NCBI GenBank assembly: GCA_963281155.1
Contig: CAUJLY010000006.1
Location: 11,098,001 to 11,162,000, forward strand
Source of the DNA: Rhabditophanes sp. KR3021
Lineage: Eukaryota > Nematoda > Chromadorea > Rhabditida > Alloionematidae
Length of the DNA stretch: 64,000 nt
Reading direction: 5' to 3'
Position numbers and translations under genes: made by a program. The notes below the pieces were generated by a model. The model was given only the letters and a program-made list of their open reading frames with translations, did no database searches and was not told the DNA's origin. Below are positions 11,889-22,756 of the stretch, in pieces; position 1 is the first letter of the stretch, and every line of letters begins with the position of its first letter.

Positions 11889-12847
11889 TCATAAGATCTT
11901 ACCAAAATACTCTCAAAACCCGAATAATCACATTCTATTTTCCGAAACTTTCTTGTTACTATTTATTTTTTATTTACATTTTCATTAAATACATTCCATT
12001 TTTATATAAATTGTCTTTTTAGCCAATATATTTCAATTTTTAATCATTAAAACAATTTATTCAGTATATAATCGATGTTAATGATTAAATGCGGACTGAA
12101 AATCCATAAATCAGGATTTAAAAACCGACTATACGCCTACTTGTGGAAAAGAATTAGCATATGAGCATGGTGATATTATTTAATTTTATATTAGACCTTG
12201 TTCGTTTTATAGTATATTATGTATATTGTTATGGTATACACCTGTACGCATTCAAAGTTTCAATATGCATTTTATGATATTTTATTCGGATGGTCGAAAC
12301 CAACAATAAGGAGATAAATTGCCTTTAAGATGGCCGCTGTCAAAACGACATTTTGTGTGTAATTGTAATCTTGATATATTAAAATCAACCCTTTGCATTA
12401 TCAAGTGTTGTCATGTTTAATATGTTATTCTCAAAACCACAGCTATAAATTATTGGCTCTGCTCTTTCAAAAACGGTCCCTTTCCTTTTATTAACTATGT
12501 TAAAAGACTTGCTGTTATTTTGGCTAAGAACAAACTTGGAGGAAAACTTTTAGACATGATTTTTGAATGTGAGTTTCGTTAAAGCAATTCCTACATAGGT
12601 TTGCAATGTTCGGTTTAAAACAATAGATCAATAAGGAAATATACTAGTTGTATATAATAGAACGGAAGTAGACGACCATCAATCACAAGCCATTTAAGAT
12701 ATAAGTTAACTTTTGTTTGAACAATTACATAAGTATAATACTAAACACACAATAAATGAATCAATGAATTTGTGTATGGAATAGAATTGCAAAATCAAAA
12801 TATGTTGTTGAAATTGGATTTTAAAATATAATTATGTAATTATACAA
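11889..12847. other. Intergenic, nothing recognised
   Basis: AT-rich, with many stops in all frames. No RNA gene, repeat array or family motif seen. Confidence 0.5.
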
Positions 12848-13071
12848 TTATTTTCCTAAACCACCAAGTAAGCCAGTAACTAAACTTAAAATAGGACTAA
12901 GAATACCACCCAAAGAACCATTTGAATTTCCTAGACCACCAGTCAAACCTCCTATACTGTATTATTAACAGCTCCATTAATTTCATCAATAGGTGAAAGA
13001 GGATTTGCAGTAATGTATTGGGTGTAAAATTGCCCAATAATAACCAAAATAATAGAGAAAATGAATTTCAT
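12848..13071 (-). pseudogene. Small secreted glycine-rich peptide gene, frameshifted
   Basis: ATG at 13071 opens a signal peptide (MKFIFSIILVIIGQFYTQ) followed by NPLSPIDEINGAVNN. The frame then stops at TAG (12952-12954). One base out of frame, from about 12952 onward, a clean glycine-rich tail continues (GGLTGGLGNSNGSLGG..., ending LLGGLGK) to TAA at 12848-12850. The N-terminus is clearly related to the gene starting at 63868 (MKFASSIVLLAIVGQFYTQ): same signal peptide and start context. A TATAAA box lies at 13121-13126, 50 bp before the ATG. One frameshift between well-preserved halves means either a recent pseudogene or a sequencing error. Function unknown; the glycine-rich secreted tail would suit an antimicrobial or structural peptide. 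Confidence 0.65.
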
Positions 13072-15099
13072 TTTTGTTGAAATAAATTGATCTTGGTCAA
13101 GAATATGGGGAATACATTTTTTTATACCACTTTTTAAAGTCATTAATTCAGTAAATTAAAATGCCTTCATGACAATAACATTATAATCAGACAATATTTA
13201 AGCCATAATACCTTTTATTATCCTATTATTTATTTATATGTTTAATATTAAATTGAAAATATGTAAAAAAAGGTGGGTTAAATAGACTTAATATTTTAGC
13301 TAAAAATTTGAATTACCGCCGAAAAATGTCTACAATAACAATTTAAATTGCATTAATATCCATTCAATATTTGTCTGAATAAGCTCTATAATTGAAAACA
13401 TATCAAGAAGGCTTTATTTTAACGGTTACAACTTTTAAATAGTCAAAAATGAGGAATACACTATACTAAAATTGAATTGCTTTTGAAAAATAGATAATTG
13501 AAAAATGATTAAACCTAATAAATATTATTTATCTCTTTTTAAGTCATATAAAATATAATTGAATTTGACAGATTCCTCCTTCTATATACGCTCAATTTTT
13601 ACATCAAATCAAAAATACATCATTTTATTTAGAGAATACCCAATAATATTTAGTTATTTAGGGTAGTTTACCACTTTATTAAAATACTTAACATTTTCAA
13701 ATTTTTGCAAAAAGCAATGCACTCTCCCTTATGACAAATCAACAATCTTCAAAAATGGGTTCTATCAAAAAGATGCATACTTTTTCCTAACAAACAAATA
13801 CACTGCATTTGATGGTTATACGTTCCGAATGAAAGCTGATGATTTTTCCTTGTAATCAAAGGTTTGAAAAAGATTAGCGTCATTATTTTTAGAACGTTCT
13901 AAATGTCAAGTAAAGTTTATTAAAAATAATTTTTATAGATGATCCGCGAGATCAAGTAATCGAACATTTTTATACGTACTTGTATTTGTTTAGACACTTA
14001 AAAATCAAAATGAGTATTGAAAGATGAATATAAAACTTCTTTCAAAAATGTCTATTACAAAATTCAGTTAGCTTGACATTCTGGCATCAAGCGAGTGATT
14101 GTAAAATGGAAAATCAATTCGTCATTCTTTGGTTCTTTTTTAGAGATCTTTTTAAATCCCCTTCCAAAATTTGGCAACAGAATTCATATAGAATCCTGAA
14201 CGCATACTAACCTCAAACTGGGTTTTTTAAACCGTCGTAGTTAGGTATAGTCGATCTTTTATACCCACTCATGGAAATATCGAAAGTGGGCCTTTGTGTT
14301 GCGGTTTAGTAAATTAAAATGCACATATAATTATAATGTTTTAGAAAAGCTAATTTTATATTTTTAAAAAATACTCCTATATTCTAGTTCTCAGTCTAAA
14401 ATAATTTAATACTTTAAATTTGTATTGATAATGATTAAATCTATAATTGTAAGAGAAAATGTTAATACTAATTGCATCAGGTCTTATATTATTGCCTGAA
14501 AATATCACAAATTTAAAACATTTAATTTATGTTTTGATGGAAAATATGAATAATTAAATAAATATTTTTGATTAGCTTTCACAATTAATCTTTGTTTCAA
14601 AGAGCAAACATGGTTTTCTTAAAGGAAGTACAGCGTCGGATCTTTAAAAATTAAATTATTGTTAAATAAACCACGTTTTCAATCTAAAATAATTATTTGG
14701 TCGTTTATTCATTCATTAATATTTCTATACGTTTGTGACTTTTCATTGGTAAATTGTACTTTCTAATTCATTATTTAATAACATTTATATCCCGTAATAA
14801 TTAGTAATTATTTATATAATACTGTTTTAAACATCTAAACTATTTTACAAATAAACAAACCATCTTGAATAATTGAGAATGAAATTTTAAATAACTTTTA
14901 GTAAATAAACTTATTCATGCATATGCATACAAAGTTCCTGTTGCACTATCACTTATTACAACATGGTTTCCAATTAGTTCAGATGGACTATTCTACCTAC
15001 ATTTTAACCATCACAATGGCTATATTCTGAAAAAGAATGTATCAAAAAGTTCGGTATTTTCAAATCACTTTTTTATGTTTATTATAGTGAACGATTTTG
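13072..15099. other. Long intergenic stretch, nothing recognised
   Basis: About 2 kb of AT-rich sequence. Apart from the promoter of the small secreted peptide (13072-13140), I see no gene, RNA or repeat. Confidence 0.5.
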
Positions 15100-15841
15100 T
15101 AGCTATCAATTATAGGATGGTTTGCAGTGGGAATTCCTCAAGCTAATTTTTCCAGAGATTTCTTTTTATCAAAATATTGGTTTGCAAAGGTTATTTATAT
15201 TACTACGGGAATAAATCTTCGCTTAATGATTGAATGGTAATACCTTTAAATATATACATAGCAATTGGGTATTCTTAGAATACTTTGCCATATTTAATCA
15301 AAGGAACGTTATATTGATGATTCTTTTCATAACTGGTGCCTTCGTCTTGGCAGTTCGATGCTTTCGTCACAATTCTGTTCTCCGTCTGATAAAAGTATTT
15401 GATAGCTGTGCATACTAAAACTAAAGTTATTTATTAACCAATTATTTTACTCAGTACTTTTTTATGGAACTTTAATGTTGTTGTAATTAATAATGATGTA
15501 TTCACATACTCATATTATATAAAAGACATTCGGAAACAAATCATCAATATTCAAAGACAAATTATTACATGACCACTAATGGCACTTTGTCATTTCTTGG
15601 ATTACTTTTGTTCTAAATGCTTCTTTCAAGTAAAATTGTAGGATATTTTGACATGTTTCCTTATTTTGTAAATGCAACTATACTTATCATGACTATTATT
15701 AAGATATCACTTTCAAATTTGTCATCAATGTTGTTAACAAATGAATACGTAAGAAAAATGGTGTGGAATATAATACGACCTTTTTGTAAAAAACACGTAA
15801 TTGCACATCTAATCTCAAATCATGGGACAATCCGAAAATAA
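15100..15841 (+). pseudogene. Str-superfamily receptor pseudogene
   Basis: Broken pieces in several frames resemble the second half of a Str-superfamily receptor: an extracellular-loop region (IIGWFAVGIPQANFS...) from 15110, a transmembrane piece around 15290-15415, the loop motif INIQRQI near 15545, and a terminal part at 15617-15841 with NATILIMTIIKI, then YVRKMVWNIIRPF, the kind of basic tail seen after transmembrane 7. Stops and frame changes separate the pieces, and no N-terminal part was found. Reading by eye only; family assignment is approximate. Confidence 0.45.
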
Positions 15842-16313
15842 CATAAGTACAATTTTAGAACATTTTTATTTTAAGCCTGAGTTTTGAATTAATTAAAGTA
15901 ATTCTTTAGACAATGACTATATTTGGTATTTTATTAAAAAAATCGTTTTGTTAATATTTATGCTTTTGATTGTTTTATCCGATGACTACTCATTTGTGCT
16001 GTACTCTGACTTAATAACAATATATTTATACAACTACTATAATAAGCTGTTATCGGGTACAAATAAGTAGCAAATATTTTTTATCAGTTCTAATCATCAA
16101 AAAAGTGAAATAAGGCGTGTTAGTAAGAATGATGCAACAGCCTTTTCAGAAAATAGTATGGTAAAGTAGGAGATTGGTGATAAGAATTCTGATTATTAGC
16201 ACGTTTCAACTTTCGAAAAAGTTCAAAAGTAAACAAAATAGCAGTATAAAAAGAATCTCAATGGTCAGAGGTGAATATTAGTTTCGATTAATAACCTTAT
16301 TACTACTATTAAA
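15842..16313. other. Upstream region of the metallothionein-like gene
   Basis: No gene. The right half holds the likely promoter of the cysteine-rich gene, annotated separately. Confidence 0.5.
16178..16250 (+). promoter_or_regulatory. GATA site and TATA box of metallothionein-like gene
   Basis: TGATAAGA at 16178-16185 and TATAAAAA starting at 16245, which are 136 and 69 bp before the ATG. In C. elegans, TGATAA sites bound by the intestinal factor ELT-2 drive the metallothionein genes; the parallel here is inference. Confidence 0.5.
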
Positions 16314-16505
16314 ATGAATTCCTGCAAGACTAACCAATGCTGCATTTTGAATGGCTGTGAATTAACCGCCAAAAAAGAATGCTGTAAGAACTGTGTAGAC
16401 GCCTGCAATTGTTCAAGCGATTGCAAGAACCAAGCTAAGGCTTCTTGCTGCGTTCAATGTAAATGTGGAGAAGACTGCAAATGCGGATCCAACTGTAACT
16501 GTTAA
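16314..16505 (+). CDS. Metallothionein-like cysteine-rich protein
   Basis: A single-exon frame of 63 residues with 18 cysteines, many as CC and CxC (CKCGEDCKCGSNCNC at the C-terminus), several lysines and no aromatic residues. This is the same length and cysteine count as C. elegans MTL-2, though the spacing differs. Such proteins bind zinc, copper and cadmium in the cytosol and buffer metal stress. No signal peptide, in keeping with a cytosolic role. The gene has a TATA box and a TGATAAG site just upstream. An alternative would be a secreted cysteine-rich peptide, but the absence of a hydrophobic leader argues against it. Confidence 0.78.
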   Translation: MNSCKTNQCCILNGCELTAKKECCKNCVDACNCSSDCKNQAKASCCVQCKCGEDCKCGSNCNC

Positions 16506-16832
16506 ACGTTCGATTATACTAAATTTATATGAATACAATTTTTACATCCTTGATAAAGTTGTCATAAATGTTTACTATAACAATCTTTCCAAATTATATT
16601 CAAACCAGGCTTTTATTGACGATATTATTACACTCACACGATTTACTTGCTTTTAAAAAATGTATGAGATAAGTTCTAGAGCAAATCCATCAAAAAAGCC
16701 TTGCACTTCTTCTTTTAAAAAACAGTTCTTGTTTCAGGACTATAACAGAAAATTATATAAAAAACATTATATCGTACTGACATTAAAATATTTATTTCAA
16801 ACACTAATTAATTTGGCAATGCAAAATTAAAT
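16506..16832. other. 3' region between metallothionein-like and IgGFc-binding genes
   Basis: Converging ends of two genes. No feature beyond AT-rich 3' sequence. Confidence 0.5.
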
Positions 16833-18297
16833 CTAGCTTCTCTTATTAAATCCTGTAAGATATCCAAGAGCATTGTATGGTCCATTAACATTCTTACAAA
16901 CAACATACAAAACATAATGTCCACTAGTTTCAAATGTATGTAGTCCATAAGAAGTAATAGGAACGATTCCATGAGCATATTTGTTACCAAAATAACTTAA
17001 AACATTTGAAGTGAAAGATCCTTTAACAAGGGGAGCTTTGTCTAATCTGATTGAGTCAGTTGCAAAACCAACTTTGTAAAATTCAATGACACAATCTTTG
17101 CCTAAAGCGAAAAATTGAGTTTTTCCAGAAACCCATTCAGCTGTACTTGGAACTATGTGAGCAATATGACCGAACGCAGTTAAGGAATCTGGTTTGGTCA
17201 AAATCGAACCAAGTCTGTACATAGGCATGACTCCATGTTTTGAATTTGTAGCAACTTCTGGTTTATCGGTTAATGTGATGGAGCTAGTTCCAGTTCTTGG
17301 AATGATTTTACTGACTCCCTTAGAATTATCGTTGATACCAAAAACAGAAAGACTAAAAACTTCATCGCATGTTGGAGGTACAGTTGGAGGTGCAATATAT
17401 AGAGATGTTGTCAAGTCACTTGTAATCATTCTGTGATCATGAAAAAGAGCGCCATTTGAACAAGTTTTTGGATGTTCCGGCAATGGCATAAAGGTAATAT
17501 AATCTCTATTGCAGCTCTGTCCACAACTTCCGTCAGTACCAGAATTACTTGTTGTAGCGAAACTCGTAGTAAAACTGACCATCACTGGAGTTGAGGAAGT
17601 AATTATAACGGTAGCATTGTCTGTGGTATGTAAAATTAAAATACTTGTGTAATGTTGACTTTGAGCAAGTGTAACATCGTATGTATTAGTTTTGTTTGAT
17701 TTCAAAACTCCATTGATATAACCTTCGACTGAAACGGTAACTAGTCCGGTTTGAGCTACTGGCAAAATTAACAGGGATCCTCTTTTGTTTGAGTATTGAG
17801 CTGGAATAGGAATGACGTACTTAGTGCCGGCATTTGTGGATGCTGGAATTAAGAACATATCTCCAAAATTGTTTAAGGGTTCATTTAAGCGTCCGTAGAG
17901 AGTAACTTCTTGGTTACATTTAACAAAGATACGGAAATCAGTGTGGGCATTGTCGTTGAAACCATAACTAATGTAATCTATTGGTGTAGATACGGAATTT
18001 TCGTCTAGAGTAACCTAAAATGTATTTAATATCATGTTTAGAGGTATATTTTACCTCATTCAATTGACCATATTTAGCAGTTGCTTGTTTAGTTATAAGA
18101 GAATATTCATCCGTATATTTGATAGTGCAGTTAGAATCCTTAGATGTTGGAACAATGAAAACAGATGTCTGTGCAGCATAACTTAGACTATTATCAATAG
18201 CAAAAGAAAAGACAAAATCTTTTCCTGCAGAGTCTCTAGCAGAAACAAGTCCTAATAAAGCTACGAATAGTAAAGTAAGAATATTCAGTTGATTCAT
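16833..18297 (-). CDS. Secreted IgGFc-binding-domain protein (paralogue A)
   Basis: Two exons (18055-18297 and 16833-18014) with a 40 bp intron give 474 residues. A signal peptide (MNQLNILTLLFVALLGLVSA) is followed by a beta-rich domain of the IgGFc_binding type: FVFSFA near the N-terminus, a CGQSC...DYITFMP segment, MPMYRLGSI, TAFGHIAHI, and the closing VCKNVNGPYNALGYLTGF. The paralogue at 51861-53344 has the same intron position and an exon 2 of the same length. The original domain in mammals belongs to a mucin-like mucus protein; nematode members are secreted, and a gut-surface or innate defence role is inference. GATA sites (18381, 18420) and a TATA box (18335-18340) lie upstream. Confidence 0.85.
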
Positions 18298-19211
18298 GTT
18301 GTAGTGGATAATATTTCATTTTGACTTGCCTTCATTTATACTCTTTTTTGGTGATATATGGTTGTCACTAATATGTAGTTCTTATCGAAATGAATCAAAA
18401 TCATTTTATATATACTCATTGATAAGAAAAATGACATTATAAAAACTCATAGATAAGGGAATTGTCGGATACGCCCATGATGATGGCATGTCCTTTCCTT
18501 GTATCTCTATCCCACTATTATCTCTTACACCGATTGTATATGTTAATGTGTTATTTGCAAAGTAATAAAGTTAGTTCTCTATATTCTACTCCACAGGAAT
18601 GATTTTATGAATATAATTAATTGCATAAGTCTTATGTTTTATAGTTTATTAAGACTAAACTAACTATTTTGTGTTAGTTTTGTTGTGCCACGGTGCTGCA
18701 TTTAGCCCCATGAATTTTATTGCTCTTTTGATGTTGTAATCGTGTTCGGCTATGTCAAAATAGTATACTTTCACTAATGGGAGATCTCTAACCATCGGCA
18801 GATAGGAGCACTGGAGGTTACAAGAATGATGGTATTATGATGAACATTTCTCTTCTCTTTTACCTCCTTAAATGTTATGGGCTCCGAGTTCTAGAATGTT
18901 TTGATACTTTTTAAAGGCAGTTTTTCACGCTCTACAAGATGCTATAACTACTTTTTAAAACAATGCATTTTTTCAATACTTATTGTCACGTCTTACTTTT
19001 GACCCTTGTATGCTCTGCAAAGCATATAAAACGATTTTTTCGGGATAATTCATTACATACATCTTAAAGAGATCTCTTTCACGAGTCTAAAAACATAAAT
19101 ATCTTGCAATTCTGATAATTATTTTGTGATCTACAACGATATCAATATTTCCATATATTTAACCAAAAAATGAACTTAAAAATAGTTTTACAAGCAAAAA
19201 ACAATGAAAAT
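18298..19211. other. Intergenic, promoter of IgGFc-binding gene on its left edge
   Basis: 18298-18430 holds the promoter of the minus-strand gene. A short word CACGGTGCTGCATTTAGCCC begins at 18689 and recurs in similar form at 35641. Otherwise nothing recognised. Confidence 0.5.
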
Positions 19212-19935
19212 TTATTTTAATTTTTTACTATCATGGAAAGACACCATTTGATTATGCAAGGACATCAAGTAAACAAAAGAGTCGCCTTCATTATACGCAG
19301 AAACACGATGCATATTTCGATTAAATGCGACATGTAAACTTTCTATGGACTGTTCAGAGAAATAATTCATAGACTTGAAGCGACGAACTTTTTCGGGCAT
19401 GTGATGGACAAGTAGATGGGCTTTAGGCTGAACGGCCATGGCTAATGAAGGGTCGGAAATGGCTGTTTTGAAGTCTTCAATTGCAATAAGAACTTCTTCG
19501 TCAGACAATGTTGATGCAACAGACATTTTCTTTACATTATTTAATGTCCTAAGCACTTCCTTGTAGGCATCCAGACCATGTAATCCTTCAAATAACATTT
19601 CGTACTTTGTCAATATCTTTGAGGCGTTATTACCCGAAAATTGCTGCCAATATTTGGCTGCCTTTGCACCGATATTTTTAGGTTTCTAAGCAACAAATCA
19701 AGTTTAGCTCCCTGTAGTGCACATCCTTCTTCTTCCGAAGAGCTTCTATCAACATCATCTGCTTCATCAATTTGAATTGATTGTAAAACACCCAAATCAA
19801 GATTCCTAAGATGTTTTTCTAAGTGCTGAAAAGTCTTTTGGAAAATCCCCATCGTGATATGCAAGAAGGGTAGGTGGATGTATTCTTGTGAGATACCAAA
19901 AATTCGTTTCTTTTCACATGATTTTCTAATTGTTT
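19212..19935 (-). mobile_element. Fragment of a transposon-derived ORF
   Basis: On the minus strand two overlapping frames combine into the C-terminal part of a protein type I associate with transposable elements of nematodes and cnidarians: HLPFLHITMGIFQKTF early, then (after a frameshift near 19650) AAKYWQQFSGN, and a final region with HHMPEKVRRF and SEQSIESLHVAFN. The stop is at 19212. There is no N-terminal part and no terminal repeats. It joins directly onto the 3' end of the first saposin gene, on the same strand. The element family could not be fixed without a search. Confidence 0.5.
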
Positions 19936-20280
19936 GGGAAGATCTTGTTTTACAAAAGTTGATTGTGTAGTTGTAGAAACGTCTGAAGGAAGACACATGC
20001 CAGTAGTTTCACAAACATCACAAGTACTCTTTCCACCCTCAAACTCCCCATAAATAGTGCCAATATTTTGATGAACAAATTGCATACAGAAATTACCAGC
20101 ACCAGGATTTTGATACATTACGTGGACACATCCTTGAGTCAAGAAAGTGAGAAGACTTCCTTCTGAATCTTTTGCTAAGAAGTGTTTTTCAGCAATTCCG
20201 ATTATGTAAGTACATAAATCACATTTAGGAGTTGCATTAATAAAAACAGAAAAAGTAACTAAAAATGAAAGAACCTTCAT
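19819..20280 (-). CDS. Saposin-like protein A with an altered C-terminal tail
   Basis: The frame gives 153 residues: signal peptide, then a saposin-B fold with the expected cysteines (CDLC, GC, FC, CDVC, MC) over residues 19-95. Nematode saposin-like proteins (caenopores) permeabilise membranes of ingested bacteria in the gut. The sister copies stop about 20 residues after the last cysteine, but this frame runs on for about 55 residues, the last part reading, in another frame, through the transposon-derived fragment that follows. The tail is therefore probably foreign or spurious. A functional core remains, but a stable product is uncertain. The sequence is also more diverged than copies B-E. 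Confidence 0.65.
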   Translation of the reverse strand: MKVLSFLVTFSVFINATPKCDLCTYIIGIAEKHFLAKDSEGSLLTFLTQGCVHVMYQNPGAGNFCMQFVHQNIGTIYGEFEGGKSTCDVCETTGMCLPSDVSTTTQSTFVKQDLPKQLENHVKRNEFLVSHKNTSTYPSCISRWGFSKRLFST

Positions 20281-20431
20281 TTTGTTATGTGATTCTCTTA
20301 TGACTAAGTTCTTTATATGATTTATTAGTAAAGATACAAATTATCATCTCAAAAATGCACTTATTTAGCTAAAAGTTTCCATCATCTAATTTCCCATTTA
20401 TTATCAGTAAAAAAATTAAAATAATAAAAAA

Positions 20432-20757
20432 TTAGGTAACAAGCATGGAATTATTATCAGCAGCTGTACAAAGGTTCTGTTGAATACAAATTTGGGACGT
20501 TTTCATCCCGCTTTGAAAGTCTTTGTACAAATTATCAATGTTTGCGTGGACTAATTGAAGACATCCTCCGATACTGTTTCCTAATGAATAGCATTCTTGA
20601 GTCAAAGTTTTTAATAATTCACTTTCACGTTCGTTTTGATGGTAACGATTTCTGCTGTTGAAATTATTTGCGTGCACATATCACAAGCTGATTGATCAGT
20701 CTTAATTAGGAGAAGACTTGAAACAATTAAAATGAATGCAAATAATTTAGCTGACAT
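20432..20757 (-). pseudogene. Saposin-like gene B, frameshifted
   Basis: ATG at 20757 opens a signal peptide (MSAKLFAFILIVSSLLL) and the CDMC pair, then the frame slips inside helix 1 near residue 36. The alignment to copies C and D resumes in another frame (HQNERESELLKTL...) and runs to the stop at 20432, keeping the other cysteines. A deletion in helix 1 explains the slip. The shared promoter word is present at 20818-20831. Confidence 0.75.
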
Positions 20758-20944
20758 TGTCAAGAATAAATACTCTTAGTTTATTATTTTGCTTTTAAAC
20801 TAATCGAAGAAATGATATTATCTAATCAGTTCAAAATGCTTACATGAATATATCAAGACAAATACAAATAGGATAATTTAAAATTACAAAAAATAATTAT
20901 AATGTTTTTAAGTCTATTTAAGATCAAAAATAAAACACGAGCAA

Positions 20945-21295
20945 TTAAAGTAAAAGATTAGGATTTGTATCTGCAGCAGTACACAACTTTTGTTGGTTAC
21001 ACAAAGTCCAAGCATTCATTCCACTTTGAAAATCACTGTACAAAGTATCAATATTTTTATGTATTAAGTCCAAACATGGCCCAACAATTTGACCACCACC
21101 AGAATTTCCCAAATAATAGCATCCTTGAGTTAATAATTTCATCAAATCGCTTTCAGGTTCATTTTGAGTGAAATGCTTTTTAGCAACTCCTATTATATAA
21201 TTGCACATGTTGCAAATTTCAGAACGCTCAGCATTGACAAAGTAGGTATTTGCTAAGGCAAGAATCAAAATACAAGTGAAGAATTTAGCTGACAT
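20945..21295 (-). CDS. Saposin-like (caenopore-type) protein C
   Basis: Intact single exon, 116 residues. Signal peptide of about 22 residues, then one saposin-B domain with six cysteines (CNMC, GC, PC, LC, LC) placed as in the family, and the tail CTAADTNPNLLL. Proteins of this type are secreted into the intestinal lumen or stored in vesicles, where they bind and perforate microbial membranes. It is closely related to copies B, D and E in the same tandem cluster. The promoter word TTATCTAATCAGTT lies at 21355-21368, 60 bp upstream, with a TATA-like GTTTAAAAAG between it and the start. Confidence 0.88.
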   Translation of the reverse strand: MSAKFFTCILILALANTYFVNAERSEICNMCNYIIGVAKKHFTQNEPESDLMKLLTQGCYYLGNSGGGQIVGPCLDLIHKNIDTLYSDFQSGMNAWTLCNQQKLCTAADTNPNLLL

Positions 21296-21421
21296 TTTCG
21301 AGAATAACTAATTTCCCAATTCTATTTTCTTTTTAAACAAAATTAAAGCATGTCTTATCTAATCAGTTTATAAATGTAAATTTATCAAAAAGAATGTAAT
21401 TATAACTTTTATTAGCCAAAA

Positions 21422-21772
21422 TCAAGCTAAAAGAGTAGAATTGGTGTCTGCAGAAGTACATAGTTTCTGTTGATTACAAAGATCCCAGGCAGTCATGCCA
21501 CTTTGGAAATCACTATATAAAGTATCAATATGGCCATTCACTAAGTTAAGACATGGCCCTATAATTGAGCCAGAAACAACGCCTCCTAAATAATAACAGC
21601 CTTGAGTTAATAATGTTAATAAATCGCTTTCAGGTTCATTTTGTTTAAAGTGTTGTTCGGCAATTCCTATGATGTAATTGCACATTTGACATGTTTGTGA
21701 TTGGGCGGCATTAATTAAATAGACATTTGCTAATACAAGAATCAAAAAACATGCAATACATTTGGTTGACAT
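21422..21772 (-). CDS. Saposin-like (caenopore-type) protein D
   Basis: Intact single exon of 116 residues, the same length as copy C. The ATG at 21772 was preferred because it aligns with the other copies (MSTKCIACFLILVLAN). Signal peptide, CQMC, GC, PC, LC and LC pattern, tail CTSADTNSTLLA. Predicted secreted pore-forming antimicrobial or digestive protein. The promoter word TTATCTAATCAGTT is at 21830-21843, 58 bp upstream. No defects. Confidence 0.88.
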   Translation of the reverse strand: MSTKCIACFLILVLANVYLINAAQSQTCQMCNYIIGIAEQHFKQNEPESDLLTLLTQGCYYLGGVVSGSIIGPCLNLVNGHIDTLYSDFQSGMTAWDLCNQQKLCTSADTNSTLLA

Positions 21773-21963
21773 TCTCAAGAATAATTATTTTTAGCTTATT
21801 ATTTTGCTCTTAAACAAAATTGAATAGTCTTATCTAATCAGTTTCGGAATACTCTGAAGGTATCAAGCTAAATACAAATTAATCTATTAAAATGAAAAAA
21901 TTCGGTAGTTTTTATGAATAATAAATTTTATTTAGCCTTGTTGATAATAATCCAAAAAAATGA

Positions 21964-22300
21964 TTAAGCTATATGAATATTATTAGTGTCAGCGGCAGTA
22001 CAGAACTTTTGTTGATTACACAAAGCCCAAGCACTCATGCCACTTTGGAAATCACTGTATAAAGTGTCAATGTTAGCATATACTAGTTGAAGACATGGCC
22101 CTTGAATTCCATTACTGATAGTTGCTCCTAAGTAATAGCAATCTTGAATTAAGGTGTGTAACAAATTTGCTTCTGGTTCATTTTATTTAAAATTCCTATG
22201 ACATAATTGCACATATGGCATATTTGGGATTGATCGGCATTAATTATGTAGATAGTTGACAAGGCAATAATTAAGAGACAAGTCAATAATTTAGGAGATA
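21964..22300 (-). pseudogene. Saposin-like gene E, dead
   Basis: The coding frame can be followed from 22300, but the start codon is ATA where the other copies have ATG. A few codons are missing in helix 1 (IGI joins directly to a TTTAAATAA stop), and the rest (NEPEANLLHTLIQDCYYLG...) is open to the stop at 21964 with the usual cysteines. The promoter word is still recognisable at 22364-22377 (last three bases changed). An old member of the cluster that is no longer translatable. Confidence 0.8.
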
Positions 22301-22377
22301 TTTTAGGTTGTTATTATACTCCCTTTATTCTATCTCTTTTATACTGATAGGATAAAATTTGTCTTATCTAATCATTT

Positions 22378-22756
22378 AGGAATAAATGTTCAATGAACTT
22401 TAGTAAAACTTTTATTTTTCAAAGTACCCTTAGAGCACCTTAATTGATCAATAAATAAAAATAACAGTGCAAAGAGACCTTTTCTTATTAACTACAAAAT
22501 TCGGAAATTGTGTAAATTATAGTTTGTGAATTTGTGTATAGTTTGCAACAAACTTGATCTAATCAGTTAAGATGCCGGAAAAGTGATGCGAAAAGAAAAA
22601 AATTTCTATACATTTGTTGCGATAAGACATAAAATTGATAAAAATATATCCTTACGCTCACGCATTATGGTCTGGTACACAATGATTAAAGGTGCAGCAT
22701 TATATTATTTTTCGTATAAAATGACCTGACTAAATTAAATAGTTATTCTGTTAAAC
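22378..22756. other. Divergent promoter region, saposin E / aspartic protease
   Basis: No gene. Contains GATCTAATCAGTT (22556-22568), GATAAG (22621-22626) and a TATA box TATAAAA (22715-22721), the last 42 bp before the protease start. Confidence 0.5.

Larger units (their letters stand above)
20818..22377 (-). promoter_or_regulatory. Shared promoter word of the saposin cluster (4 copies)
   Basis: TTATCTAATCAGTT (plus strand; AACTGATTAGATAA on the coding strand) occurs at 20818-20831, 21355-21368, 21830-21843 and, with a changed end, at 22364-22377. Each lies 58-64 bp upstream of a saposin start position. It contains a GATA core. A related GATCTAATCAGTT lies at 22556-22568, upstream of the divergent aspartic protease gene. 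Confidence 0.65.
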
